A DNA stretch of 14,485 nucleotides from Armatimonadota bacterium (GTDB lineage Bacteria > Armatimonadota > Fimbriimonadia > Fimbriimonadales > Fimbriimonadaceae). A program made the position numbers and the translations under genes. Location: the NCBI GenBank assembly GCA_023428805.1, contig JAEYWW010000105.1:1-14485 (forward strand), in the 5' to 3' direction. The notes below the pieces were generated by a model that did no database searches, was not told where the DNA came from, and saw only the letters and a list, made by a program, of their open reading frames with translations. This document shows positions 5,621 through 11,910 of this stretch, piece by piece. How positions within the stretch are numbered: position 1 is the stretch's first letter; each line of letters opens with the position of its first letter.

Positions 5621-7153
5621 ATGTCTACACTAAGGGTTCTCAGGCAATTCTGGGGCTTTGAATCCTTGCGTCCGCTCCAATCGGACGTCATTCAGGCCGC
5701 CATCGACAAGAGGGATGCGCTGGTCGTGATGCCGACCGGGGGTGGAAAGAGCCTCTGCTATCAAGTTCCGCCGATGCTGGATGATTCGCTGACGGTGGTC
5801 GTTTCGCCGCTGATTTCCCTGATGAAGGATCAGGTTGACGGACTGAAGCTGATCGGCTATCCGGCGGCGGCGTTGAACAGCGGAGTCTGCGCGGATGAGG
5901 AGCAGGAAATCCGGCGGATGGTGGGCCGCGGAAAGATCAGGCTGCTCTATCTCAGCCCGGAGAGAGTCTTGACGGGCGGGATGCTTTCGATGCTCCAGGA
6001 GGCCAACGACGGTCGCGGAGTTGAGCGGATCGCGATCGACGAGGCGCACTGCATCAGCCAATGGGGGCACGATTTTCGGCCCGAATATCGCCAGCTTTCG
6101 CGGCTCAGAAAGCTTTTCCCAACGGCATCATTTCACGCCCTGACCGCGACGGCGACGCCGAAAGTGCGCGATGACATCGCCGCTCAGCTCGGGTTGAAGG
6201 CGCCGCAGGTCTTCGTCGGAACATTCGACCGCCCGAACCTGACTTACCGAATCGTGGCCAAAAATGATCCGGTCAGTCAGATCGAGGAGGCGGTCAAAAA
6301 GCATCCGAATGACGCGAGCATCATCTATTGCATCAGCCGGAAAGAGACCGAGCGCGTGGCGGGATCTCTGACGGCGAGGGGAGTGCGTGCGGTCGCCTAT
6401 CACGCGGGACTCGACAGCGCAAAGCGGCATAAAATCAGCGAGCAGTTCGCCCGGGAGCAAGTCAATGTAGTCGTCGCGACGGTCGCATTTGGCATGGGGA
6501 TCGACCGCTCGAACGTCCGCCTGGTCATCCATGAGTCGATGCCCAAGAGCATTGAGGGATATCAGCAGGAGACGGGGCGCGCGGGAAGGGACGGACTGCC
6601 GAGCGAGTGCATCATGCTCTATGACCCACGCGATGTGATGGGCTGGGAGCGGGTCATCAGCAAGGATGCTTCCCCCGAACATCTGACTCATCAGCTCGCC
6701 ATGATTGATGAAGTGCGGCGCTTTGCCATTGGCAGAGGATGCCGCCATCAGTTCTTGAGCGCATATTTCGGGCAGGAACATCCTGGGAATTGCGGGGCCT
6801 GCGACATGTGCCTGGACGGCTGGAAATCGGTGGCGAACTCCACCCGGCTGGCCCAGCAGATTGTCGCTACTGTAAATGATTTATCTAAGAAACATGGCGA
6901 TTTCGGGTTTGGTGCGGCGCACATAGCGGCGATTTTGAAGGGGGCGAATACCAAGCAGATTCGGGAGCGGGGGCACAGCGAATTGCGCGGATACGGGGCG
7001 ATGAAGGATCGCACGACAGACATTATCCAGACTTGGATCCACCAGCTTGTCGACTTGGGATTGTTGGAGCGAACCGGGGGTGAATACCCGGTCGTTCGGG
7101 TCACCGCGCGCGGCGCGGCGGCGGTCCCCGCGCGGGGTGTCATCGTTGTGTGA
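5621..7153 (+). CDS. recQ: ATP-dependent DNA helicase RecQ, helicase-Zn-RQC part, ended by in-frame TGA
   Basis: A 3'-5' superfamily 2 DNA helicase for recombination and replication-fork repair. All core motifs are present: the RPLQ motif at 17-20, Walker A TGGGKS at 39-44, DEAH at 140-143 with CISQWGHDFRPEY, TATAT at 175-179, AFGMGIDRSNVR at 289-300 and QQETGRAGRDG at 315-325. The zinc site is complete: C374, then C391, C394 and C397 with the usual 16-residue gap. A winged-helix RQC domain follows at about 405-495. The frame stops at TGA 7151-7153, but the same frame continues for 42 nt without a stop into HRDC and HTH domains that belong to longer RecQ proteins. So the gene is either a nonsense-interrupted or misread full-length recQ, or a helicase that works as a 510-residue protein. 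The helicase part alone has everything known to be needed for activity. Confidence 0.93.
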   Translation: MSTLRVLRQFWGFESLRPLQSDVIQAAIDKRDALVVMPTGGGKSLCYQVPPMLDDSLTVVVSPLISLMKDQVDGLKLIGYPAAALNSGVCADEEQEIRRMVGRGKIRLLYLSPERVLTGGMLSMLQEANDGRGVERIAIDEAHCISQWGHDFRPEYRQLSRLRKLFPTASFHALTATATPKVRDDIAAQLGLKAPQVFVGTFDRPNLTYRIVAKNDPVSQIEEAVKKHPNDASIIYCISRKETERVAGSLTARGVRAVAYHAGLDSAKRHKISEQFAREQVNVVVATVAFGMGIDRSNVRLVIHESMPKSIEGYQQETGRAGRDGLPSECIMLYDPRDVMGWERVISKDASPEHLTHQLAMIDEVRRFAIGRGCRHQFLSAYFGQEHPGNCGACDMCLDGWKSVANSTRLAQQIVATVNDLSKKHGDFGFGAAHIAAILKGANTKQIRERGHSELRGYGAMKDRTTDIIQTWIHQLVDLGLLERTGGEYPVVRVTARGAAAVPARGVIVV

Positions 7154-7792
7154 GACGTTGACCTGCCGGAGCGGCAGGCGGACTCGGGGCCGTCATTGCC
7201 GCCGACATACGATGATGGGCTCTTCGAGGCGATGCGTACGGTCAGGCGAGAACTCGCGGAAGAGCGGCAGGTGCCCGCCTACATGATCTTCGGCGACGCG
7301 ACTCTGATCGCGATGGCAAGCTATCGTCCGACAAGCCGAGAAACTCTTTTGCAGATCCCCGGTGTCGGTGAGAAACGTGCGGATGATCTCGGCGAAGCTT
7401 TCCTCAATTGCATCCGAGGCCACGTGGAAGAGCGGGGATTGTCGCATGATCTCGAAGCCAAGGCCTTGCCGCCAAGGGCCAAATCAAACCGTCGTGCGGG
7501 CCGCGAGGACGAGCTGCGTCCCCTGTTTGAGAAGGGGATGCCGCTCAACGAGATCGCGAAGCTTGTCAACCTTTCTCCTTCGACGGTGGGACGATACTTG
7601 GGGGATTGGGTGGTGACCTCGGGGGCGGATATCCGGCATTGGGTGGATGAAGAGACCGAGCGGAAGATTCGGAAGGCGTTCCAAGTTCTGGGAGTCGACC
7701 GCCTTGCGCCGATCTTCAACCATTTCGACGGAGAAATCTCCTACGAAACTCTCCATATTGTGCGAGCCTCAGCCTTGCTGGACGTACACTAA
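7154..7792 (+). CDS. RecQ C-terminal HRDC and HTH region, same frame after the TGA
   Basis: This is the in-frame continuation of recQ after TGA 7151-7153. The first 14 codons read as a linker (DVDLPERQADSGPS), then comes an HRDC domain (YDDGLFEAMRTVRRELAEER, PAYMIFGDATL, LLQIPGVGEKRADDLGEAFL). It ends with a C-terminal helix-turn-helix domain (PLFEKGMPLNEIAKLVNLSP, then VDRLAPIFNHFDGEISYETL) typical of long RecQ proteins (HTH_40 type). If it is a separate gene the only early start is TTG at 7196, which has no good Shine-Dalgarno (only GGGG nearby) and no -10 box in leaderless position. The missing start signals make a separate gene less likely than one interrupted recQ of about 724 codons. 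HRDC domains bind DNA and tune substrate choice. The stop TAA overlaps the -10 box of the next gene. Confidence 0.8.
   Translation, partial: DVDLPERQADSGPSLPPTYDDGLFEAMRTVRRELAEERQVPAYMIFGDATLIAMASYRPTSRETLLQIPGVGEKRADDLGEAFLNCIRGHVEERGLSHDLEAKALPPRAKSNRRAGREDELRPLFEKGMPLNEIAKLVNLSPSTVGRYLGDWVVTSGADIRHWVDEETERKIRKAFQVLGVDRLAPIFNHFDGEISYETLHIVRASALLDVH
7162..7178 (+). other. Perfect 7-bp hairpin just after the recQ TGA
   Basis: CCTGCCG, loop GAG, CGGCAGG. The stem begins 8 nt after the TGA and the loop begins 15 nt after it. There is no T run, so it is not an intrinsic terminator. It codes for LPERQ in the recQ frame, so it may be simple codon content; its position after an in-frame stop is why it is listed. 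Confidence 0.5.
7785..7790 (+). promoter_or_regulatory. -10 box for leaderless start of the 168-residue gene
   Basis: TACACT ends 6 nt before the ATG at 7797 and shares its last T with the TAA stop of recQ. No Shine-Dalgarno is present. The same hexamer stands before panB in the same position. Confidence 0.5.
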
Positions 7793-7796
7793 AAGC

Positions 7797-8303
7797 ATGT
7801 TCATGGTCATGCCCCAGGCCGAATACCGTGCTCCAAGCACCTGGGATTCGACGGGCGGAATGGAGTTTGATGCTTCGGGAACCGGTCAGGGCAAGGTCAG
7901 CGTTCGGATTGACGCCGCCGGAAAACTCGGCTTGTTTGGAGAATCGCCGACGGTGCAGGTCGTCAATCTCTCGGGAAGACAGGTCACATTCAGCTCCTGC
8001 GATCAGAACGTGCCGCTTGTGCGCGAAGCAAAGGATCGAAGCGGCCGATGGCGGCCCATCGAGTGGCTTTCGGTCAGCGAGTGCGGGGGAAAGGCGACTC
8101 TTCCGAAGCTGGCGACGGGGAAGATGTGGGTCTGGCCGTTTGTCAAGAACTCAGGAAACTTCAAAACCCAGGTCCGATTCGCCGTCGAAGCGAACGGCAA
8201 GATCGTGCGATCCATCCCGTTTGAAGACTCGATTGATCCGGGTCAGTTTCAGGTTGAAGAAGGCCTGCGGGGGTCCAAGTTAATCCGCGTAGGACTCGGA
8301 TGA
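7797..8303 (+). CDS. Hypothetical protein, 168 residues, beta-rich
   Basis: I do not recognise this family. The product has no signal peptide or membrane segment. The pattern of alternating hydrophobic residues (KVSVRIDAAGKLGLF, TVQVVNLSGRQVTF, KTQVRFAVEANGKIV) suggests a beta-sandwich, perhaps Ig-like, carrying two cysteines (C68, C96). The phrases VNLSGRQVTFSSCDQNVPLV and GRWRPIEW read like a small structural or inhibitor-like domain, but no function can be assigned. The ATG at 7797 was chosen because a TACACT -10 box ends 6 nt upstream; longer in-frame readings run into recQ. The last 24 nt overlap the 3' end of the convergent zinc-finger gene. Confidence 0.75.
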   Translation: MFMVMPQAEYRAPSTWDSTGGMEFDASGTGQGKVSVRIDAAGKLGLFGESPTVQVVNLSGRQVTFSSCDQNVPLVREAKDRSGRWRPIEWLSVSECGGKATLPKLATGKMWVWPFVKNSGNFKTQVRFAVEANGKIVRSIPFEDSIDPGQFQVEEGLRGSKLIRVGLG

Positions 8304-8714
8304 ACTGTCGACGGGTGGGGCTGGGTTCATCATCGACGAACAAGACCGGACTCCGCCGAAAACCGTACCTGCGAGAACGATCAGAATCCAGATCGTCCAC
8401 GGACTGGTGCGGAAGATGCCTCCGAAGAATCTCTTGATCCCAAGCCCCAGCGCGGCGGGACGGAATTCGATGTTGGTCTTCGCACATTCGCGGCAGCGAG
8501 GACCTGCGGGGCCGAGGATGGTGCATTTGGTGCAGATGGGGCGTTCGCATCGCCCGCAGCGCAGCACAGTATCAACCTTGGGATGCTTGTAGCAATAAAG
8601 GGTTTCCACCGGGGCGGTGACTTGAGCGATCTGTTCGGTGAGGTCCGTGCCGCACTTCATGCAGAACTGACCCTCGTCGGGGTTCTCCTTTCCACATCGG
8701 CGACACGTGAGCAC
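8280..8714 (-). CDS. Zinc-ribbon and B-box-like zinc-finger membrane protein
   Basis: A small protein with three parts. The first is an N-terminal zinc ribbon (CRRCGKENPDEGQFCMKCG, two CxxC pairs). The second is a B-box-like module with CYKH, CGRC, CTKC and CREC, the layout found ahead of membrane domains in some bacterial rhomboid-type proteins. The third is one hydrophobic segment near the C-terminus (SPWTIWILIVLAGTVFGGV), so it is probably a membrane protein with its zinc modules on one side. Function is unknown. I prefer GTG 8714-8712 as start: AATAAT ends 6 nt upstream on this strand, the zinc ribbon begins at once, and it leaves 57 nt for the divergent M28 promoter. The alternative GTG at 8750 adds 12 residues (MSESTCSGNNSG). 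Its 3' end overlaps the convergent neighbour by 24 nt. Confidence 0.8.
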   Translation of the reverse strand: MLTCRRCGKENPDEGQFCMKCGTDLTEQIAQVTAPVETLYCYKHPKVDTVLRCGRCERPICTKCTILGPAGPRCRECAKTNIEFRPAALGLGIKRFFGGIFRTSPWTIWILIVLAGTVFGGVRSCSSMMNPAPPVDSSSESYAD

Positions 8715-8720
8715 TCCGCT

Positions 8721-8726
8721 ATTATT
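8721..8726 (-). promoter_or_regulatory. -10 box for the zinc-finger gene
   Basis: Read on the minus strand this is AATAAT, one mismatch from TATAAT, ending 6 nt before the GTG at 8714. It matches the leaderless pattern of other genes in the window. GTGAGC 18 nt upstream is a weak -35 candidate. Confidence 0.4.
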
Positions 8727-8737
8727 CCCCGAACAAG

Positions 8738-8743
8738 TAGACT
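8738..8743 (+). promoter_or_regulatory. Candidate -10 box for the M28 peptidase gene
   Basis: TAGACT lies 28 nt before the ATG at 8772, giving a leader of about 20 nt that contains the AGGAGG ribosome binding site (8762-8767, 4 nt from the ATG). No -35 is evident. It lies in the 57-nt gap shared with the divergent zinc-finger gene. Confidence 0.35.
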
Positions 8744-8771
8744 CGCTCACATTCCGCTAACAGGAGGGCCT

Positions 8772-9911
8772 ATGTTTGTCTGCTTGGCCGTCGCCGCCAC
8801 CATGATCCAGAACCTGATGCCAGATGTCGATCAAGCCCGACTCCGCGCGACCGTGGAGAAGCTGTCTTCTTTTCCGACGCGCAACACCCTTTCGAGCGGG
8901 CTGGTTGACGCCTGCGAATGGACTGCCTCAGAACTTCGGAAGCTGCCGGGTGTGGAGGTGGAGATCATGCGTTATCCCATCGCGAAAGGCCGTCGAATCC
9001 CCGAGGACATGGAGGCGGTCCAGGTCATCGCCACCATTCCGGGCGAGACTGATCGCATTCTTCTGATGGGCGGACACATCGATTCTTTGAACCTGGAAGT
9101 GGATGCGAAAACAGGCCGTGCCCCCGGAGCAAATGACGATGCGAGCGGGGTCGCGGCGGCGATGGAAGTCTGCCGACTGATGGCAGGGAAGAAGTGGCGA
9201 AACACCCTCAAATTTGTCGCATTCTCGGGTGAGGAGCAGGGCCTGTACGGATCAGCGGCGCTCGCCAAGAGAGCGAAGGATGAGGGCTGGGATGTGATCG
9301 GCGTTCTCAACAATGACACCGTGGGATCGAGTTCGAACTTGCAGGGACAGAGCAATGACAAGCAGGTTCGAGTGTTCAGCGAGGAAGGAGAGGATCATGA
9401 CAGTCGGGAGCTTGCGCGCTTCATCGAGTGGGTGGTCCGCAGCGACGTGCCGAGCTTTGGGGTGAAGCTTGTCTTCCGACGAGATCGCTTTGGCCGTGGG
9501 GGAGATCACACACCCTTCGTCCAGCAGGGCATTTCCGCAGTGCGCTTCGTGGAAGTTCATGAGGAATATGCGCGCCAGCACACTCCGAATGACCTGATCG
9601 AGCATATGGACTTTGACTATCTGGCGAATGTGACCCGCGCCAACCTGGCTGTCTTTAGGGTCATGGCTGGCGGCGGCGCATCTCCCACCCAAATCCAGGT
9701 TGTGCGCCATGAGGGCCATGAGGCACGGATTCGATGGGACGCTGAAGAGGGGGGGCAATATCAGGTGTTCTGGCGGGAGACATCGAGCCCGGTTTGGGAG
9801 GGTGCGACTGATCCGATGTCGGAGAGCGAAGTGATCCTTCCGATCAGCGTCGACGACATGATATTTGGCGTGGGCGCAGTGGGAGCTGTTCCCACAGTGC
9901 AAGCTGGCTGA
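8772..9911 (+). CDS. M28 family metallopeptidase
   Basis: A 379-residue two-zinc aminopeptidase-like enzyme of peptidase family M28. The five metal ligands and catalytic acid are in order: H102 in GGHIDS, D122 in GANDDASG (bridging), E154/E155 in SGEEQGLYGS (general base and ligand), D182 in NNDTVG, and H270 in QHTPND. It should release N-terminal residues from peptides. After residue 300 a short beta-rich tail (QIQVVRHEGHEARIRWDAEE, QYQVFWRETSSPVWEG) resembles a fibronectin-like fold; this is inference. The N-terminus has only a short hydrophobic stretch (FVCLAVAATMI) with no basic residues, so export is uncertain. The start is supported by AGGAGG 4 nt upstream; the longer open frame upstream only mirrors the opposite-strand gene. 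The stop overlaps the next start as TGATG. Confidence 0.92.
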   Translation: MFVCLAVAATMIQNLMPDVDQARLRATVEKLSSFPTRNTLSSGLVDACEWTASELRKLPGVEVEIMRYPIAKGRRIPEDMEAVQVIATIPGETDRILLMGGHIDSLNLEVDAKTGRAPGANDDASGVAAAMEVCRLMAGKKWRNTLKFVAFSGEEQGLYGSAALAKRAKDEGWDVIGVLNNDTVGSSSNLQGQSNDKQVRVFSEEGEDHDSRELARFIEWVVRSDVPSFGVKLVFRRDRFGRGGDHTPFVQQGISAVRFVEVHEEYARQHTPNDLIEHMDFDYLANVTRANLAVFRVMAGGGASPTQIQVVRHEGHEARIRWDAEEGGQYQVFWRETSSPVWEGATDPMSESEVILPISVDDMIFGVGAVGAVPTVQAG

Positions 9912-10477
9912 TGAGGCGACCCGCGAACGAAGTGCAGCTTGCAGACTTTGATCGCATCGGCGTCTTCGGGGCGAGTGGGTCAGGGAAGTCAACGCTGGCG
10001 AAACGCGTCGCAGACCAGACTGAGCGACACTATCTTGCGATGGACCCACTCAATTTTCTGCCGGATTGGGTGGAGCGGCCGTTGGCTGATGCCGAACAGA
10101 TGCTCCGGGAGATGGTGAGGGAAGAGAGGTGGGTGTCGGATGGCAACTATGCGAAGCTTCGCCACATCATCGGCCCCCGCGTTCAGCTTGTCATTTGGCT
10201 TGATTATTCGTTTGCCCGCGTGCTCTGGCAGCTGTTGTTGAGAACAGTCGTGCGATCAGCCAAGAAGGAGGAGTTGTGGCCGGGATGCCGGGAAACTTGG
10301 AGAATGTCATTCTTCAGCCGCGAGAGCATCCTGCTCTGGATGATCAAAACTCATGGACGAAAAAGGCGGGAATTGAGGTCTCTTGAAGGGAGGCCAGAGT
10401 GGGACAACATCACGGTCGTTTCATTTCGGAATCCGAATCAAACAGATCGCTGGCTCTTGCAGAATGGGCTGAAATAA
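9911..10477 (+). CDS. P-loop nucleotide kinase-like protein, FlaR/topology-modulation family
   Basis: A 188-residue P-loop NTPase resembling proteins annotated as DNA topology modulation protein FlaR and distant adenylate kinases. Walker A is GASGSGKST at 20-28. The segment YLAMDPLNFLPDW at 41-53 and the WVSDGNYAKLR block at 74-84 are typical of the family, as is the hydrophobic strand VQLVIWLDYS at 91-100. The C-terminal NPNQTDRWL matches the usual ending. It presumably phosphorylates a small molecule; the substrate is not known and the topology name is historical. Its ATG shares the A of the TGA of the M28 gene (TGATG), so translation is coupled, although no functional link is evident. The gene ends inside the left arm of a terminator. 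Confidence 0.85.
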   Translation: MRRPANEVQLADFDRIGVFGASGSGKSTLAKRVADQTERHYLAMDPLNFLPDWVERPLADAEQMLREMVREERWVSDGNYAKLRHIIGPRVQLVIWLDYSFARVLWQLLLRTVVRSAKKEELWPGCRETWRMSFFSRESILLWMIKTHGRKRRELRSLEGRPEWDNITVVSFRNPNQTDRWLLQNGLK

Positions 10478-10517
10478 ACAACCTCTGTCTCTGAGCAAAC
10501 AGAGACAGAGGTTGTTT
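10476..10517. terminator. Bidirectional terminator between convergent genes
   Basis: A perfect 17-bp stem: AAACAACCTCTGTCTCT (10476-10492) pairs with AGAGACAGAGGTTGTTT (10501-10517) around an 8-nt loop. T-rich ends exist on both strands (TTGTTT on plus; GTTTATTTC on minus). It serves both the kinase gene and the Gly/Ser-rich gene on the other strand. Confidence 0.85.
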
Positions 10518-10530
10518 GGCCACCTAACGA

Positions 10531-11817
10531 TCAACGAACGCCGAAGTATTCGACGGCATAGCGACCGCGGTACTCGCGCAGTCCGTAGATGTGTCGGGAC
10601 ACCTGTCGCCGGTTCCAGGCATCACGGTACTCGTGCTCGGCTTCGACGAGCGCCTCTCCGCGTCCGGTTCGGACGTTGACGATCCGGTAATTGGTGGTGT
10701 AGGTTCCACCGACCAAGTCAGTCATCAGGTCGTAGAAGTCATCGCCGCGCAGTCGGTATCGGATGTCGCCGCTCATTTCGATGTTGACGTAATCCCGCGT
10801 CGAGATCATGTAGCTCATCGAGCGGATGCTCTGGTAGCGGAATGAGTCAACAATGTCCTCGATGGCGTAGTCAAGCTCGTTGACGCGATCATTGCCCCAG
10901 CCGCCTCCGCTGCGCCAGTTGCCGTTGTCCCAGCCGTTGTTGTAGCCCCATCCCGAATTTTGATTGCCGATCCAAACGTAGTTGGTCTTGCAGGTCTCGT
11001 AGAAGTTGATGCTGCCCCAACCCCAGTCGATGCGGACGGTGTTGATGTAGGCCGGCAGGTTGGAATAGTAATAGAACGGCGACGGGACGCACCGGTCCGG
11101 AATGTAGGTGAAGCTGTAGTGCGGATACCAGAAGTAGTCGTCGCACCAGTTGCGGTTGTAGTTGTAGTATCCGCGCCGATAGTTGCCGTTGTCGGCCCGC
11201 TGAACTCGGTCTTCACTCCAGACTCCTTGGCTCACGTTGCCGCCGCCAATCACGATCGGTCGGTCGCCGATGCGGACTGGACCATCGTTGCCGCCGTAAT
11301 GGTTGTTGTTGCTCTGGTTTCCGTAGGTCACGCTGCCGGAACGGGAGCTGCCGCTCCGGCGCCCGAGGAATTCATCCCCTCCGCGCGCAAATCCGCCGCC
11401 CTGCTGGTTGCCTGAACCAGAGGAAGAGCCGCCGCGATTGCCGCCGCTGGAGCTTCCGCCACCCAGCGCGCCGCCACCTCGACTCTCGCCGACGCTGCCG
11501 CCACGGCTGGAGCCGCCGGACTGCGAAGAGCCGCCGCCTCGACTCGAACCAGAACCACCCGATTGCGAACTTCCGCCGCCTCGGCTGGAGCCTGACCCAC
11601 CAGATTGAGAAGAACCACCGCCCCGGCTGGAGCCGGAGCCGCCGGACTGGGAGCTGCCACCACCGCGGCTTCCCCCGCTGGAGGATCCGCCCGATGAACC
11701 GCCGGATTGGGAGCTTCCGCCCCCCTTCTTGCCCTTGCCGCCCAAAAGGTCGTCTGCGTGGACTGTGCCGACAGCCAGCATCGTCGCCGCCAAAATTCCA
11801 AGAAAGCCCTTGTGCAT
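10531..11817 (-). CDS. Secreted Gly/Ser-repeat protein with a Tyr/Trp-rich middle
   Basis: A 428-residue exported protein of unknown family. Residues 1-21 form a clear Sec signal peptide ending VHA|D. Residues 30-160 are almost only Gly and Ser with some Arg and Gln, including nearly four 14-residue repeats (SRGGGSSQSGGSGS) at 50-103. The middle (about 195-310) is rich in Tyr, Trp and Asn and has three cysteines (C225, C243, C276). The end (about 312-428) looks folded: helices first, then strands such as YRIVNVRTGRGEALVEAEHE and a final GRYAVEYFGV. This is reminiscent of NTF2-like domains, but I hold that loosely. It may be a cell-envelope or surface protein with a flexible linker. An AATACT box and a weak AGGCGAG site precede the ATG. 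Confidence 0.85.
   Translation of the reverse strand: MHKGFLGILAATMLAVGTVHADDLLGGKGKKGGGSSQSGGSSGGSSSGGSRGGGSSQSGGSGSSRGGGSSQSGGSGSSRGGGSSQSGGSGSSRGGGSSQSGGSSRGGSVGESRGGGALGGGSSSGGNRGGSSSGSGNQQGGGFARGGDEFLGRRSGSSRSGSVTYGNQSNNNHYGGNDGPVRIGDRPIVIGGGNVSQGVWSEDRVQRADNGNYRRGYYNYNRNWCDDYFWYPHYSFTYIPDRCVPSPFYYYSNLPAYINTVRIDWGWGSINFYETCKTNYVWIGNQNSGWGYNNGWDNGNWRSGGGWGNDRVNELDYAIEDIVDSFRYQSIRSMSYMISTRDYVNIEMSGDIRYRLRGDDFYDLMTDLVGGTYTTNYRIVNVRTGRGEALVEAEHEYRDAWNRRQVSRHIYGLREYRGRYAVEYFGVR
11509..11670 (-). repeat. 42-bp tandem repeat coding for the Gly/Ser array
   Basis: Nearly four head-to-tail copies of a 42-nt unit encode SRGGGSSQSGGSGS. The copies differ mainly at third codon positions (for example CTCGACTCGAA, CTCGGCTGGAG and CCCGGCTGGAG on the plus strand), so the protein repeat is preserved while the DNA has drifted. 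Confidence 0.85.
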
Positions 11818-11833
11818 TGCTTTACTCGCCTAA

Positions 11834-11839
11834 AGTATT
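11834..11839 (-). promoter_or_regulatory. Candidate -10 box of the Gly/Ser-rich gene
   Basis: On the minus strand this reads AATACT, 16 nt before the ATG at 11817, leaving a leader of about 10 nt with AGGCGAG as a weak ribosome binding site. No -35 is evident. Confidence 0.3.
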
Positions 11840-11875
11840 AACGCACATCCACGCGCGTCATTTCACTATTTCTTC

Positions 11876-11881
11876 TATAGT
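11876..11881 (+). promoter_or_regulatory. Candidate -10 box of the SRPBCC gene
   Basis: TATAGT, 29 nt before the ATG at 11911, in an AT-rich patch. The -35 is not recognisable. GGGGAAAA directly before the ATG is at best a weak ribosome binding site. Confidence 0.3.
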
Positions 11882-11910
11882 ATAGGACACGATTTTGAAA
11901 ATGGGGAAAA

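Noticed and set aside
6128..6781. 217-codon minus-strand frame inside recQ
   Set aside because: It is fully covered by the RecQ helicase core with all motifs, and no domain or ribosome binding site is recognisable.
7151..7153. TGA reassigned to a sense codon in this organism
   Set aside because: TGA ends rplN, both amidohydrolase genes, M28, rfbD, bcp and others at the expected family length, so it functions as a stop.
7151..7178. Selenocysteine insertion at the recQ TGA
   Set aside because: The stem-loop position is roughly compatible, but the site is a linker where RecQ has no conserved cysteine, and no selenoprotein RecQ is known to me. Kept only as a structure worth checking.
8583..8771. 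N-terminal extension of the M28 peptidase to an earlier start
   Set aside because: The extra residues come from reading the divergent zinc-finger gene backwards; the AGGAGG before 8772 marks the real start.
9252..10049. 265-codon minus-strand frame across the M28 and kinase genes
   Set aside because: It is antisense to two well-supported genes and ignores their boundary; low-complexity Ser/Arg/His reading with no domain.
11408..11608. Proline-rich plus-strand frame (PPRLPPLELPPP style)
   Set aside because: It is the reverse reading of the Gly/Ser repeat DNA of the secreted protein, so the apparent proline repeat is a by-product.
11509..11670. CRISPR array, suggested by the regular 42-bp spacing
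   Set aside because: Units are contiguous without unique spacers, lie in frame within a coding gene and encode a Gly/Ser repeat.
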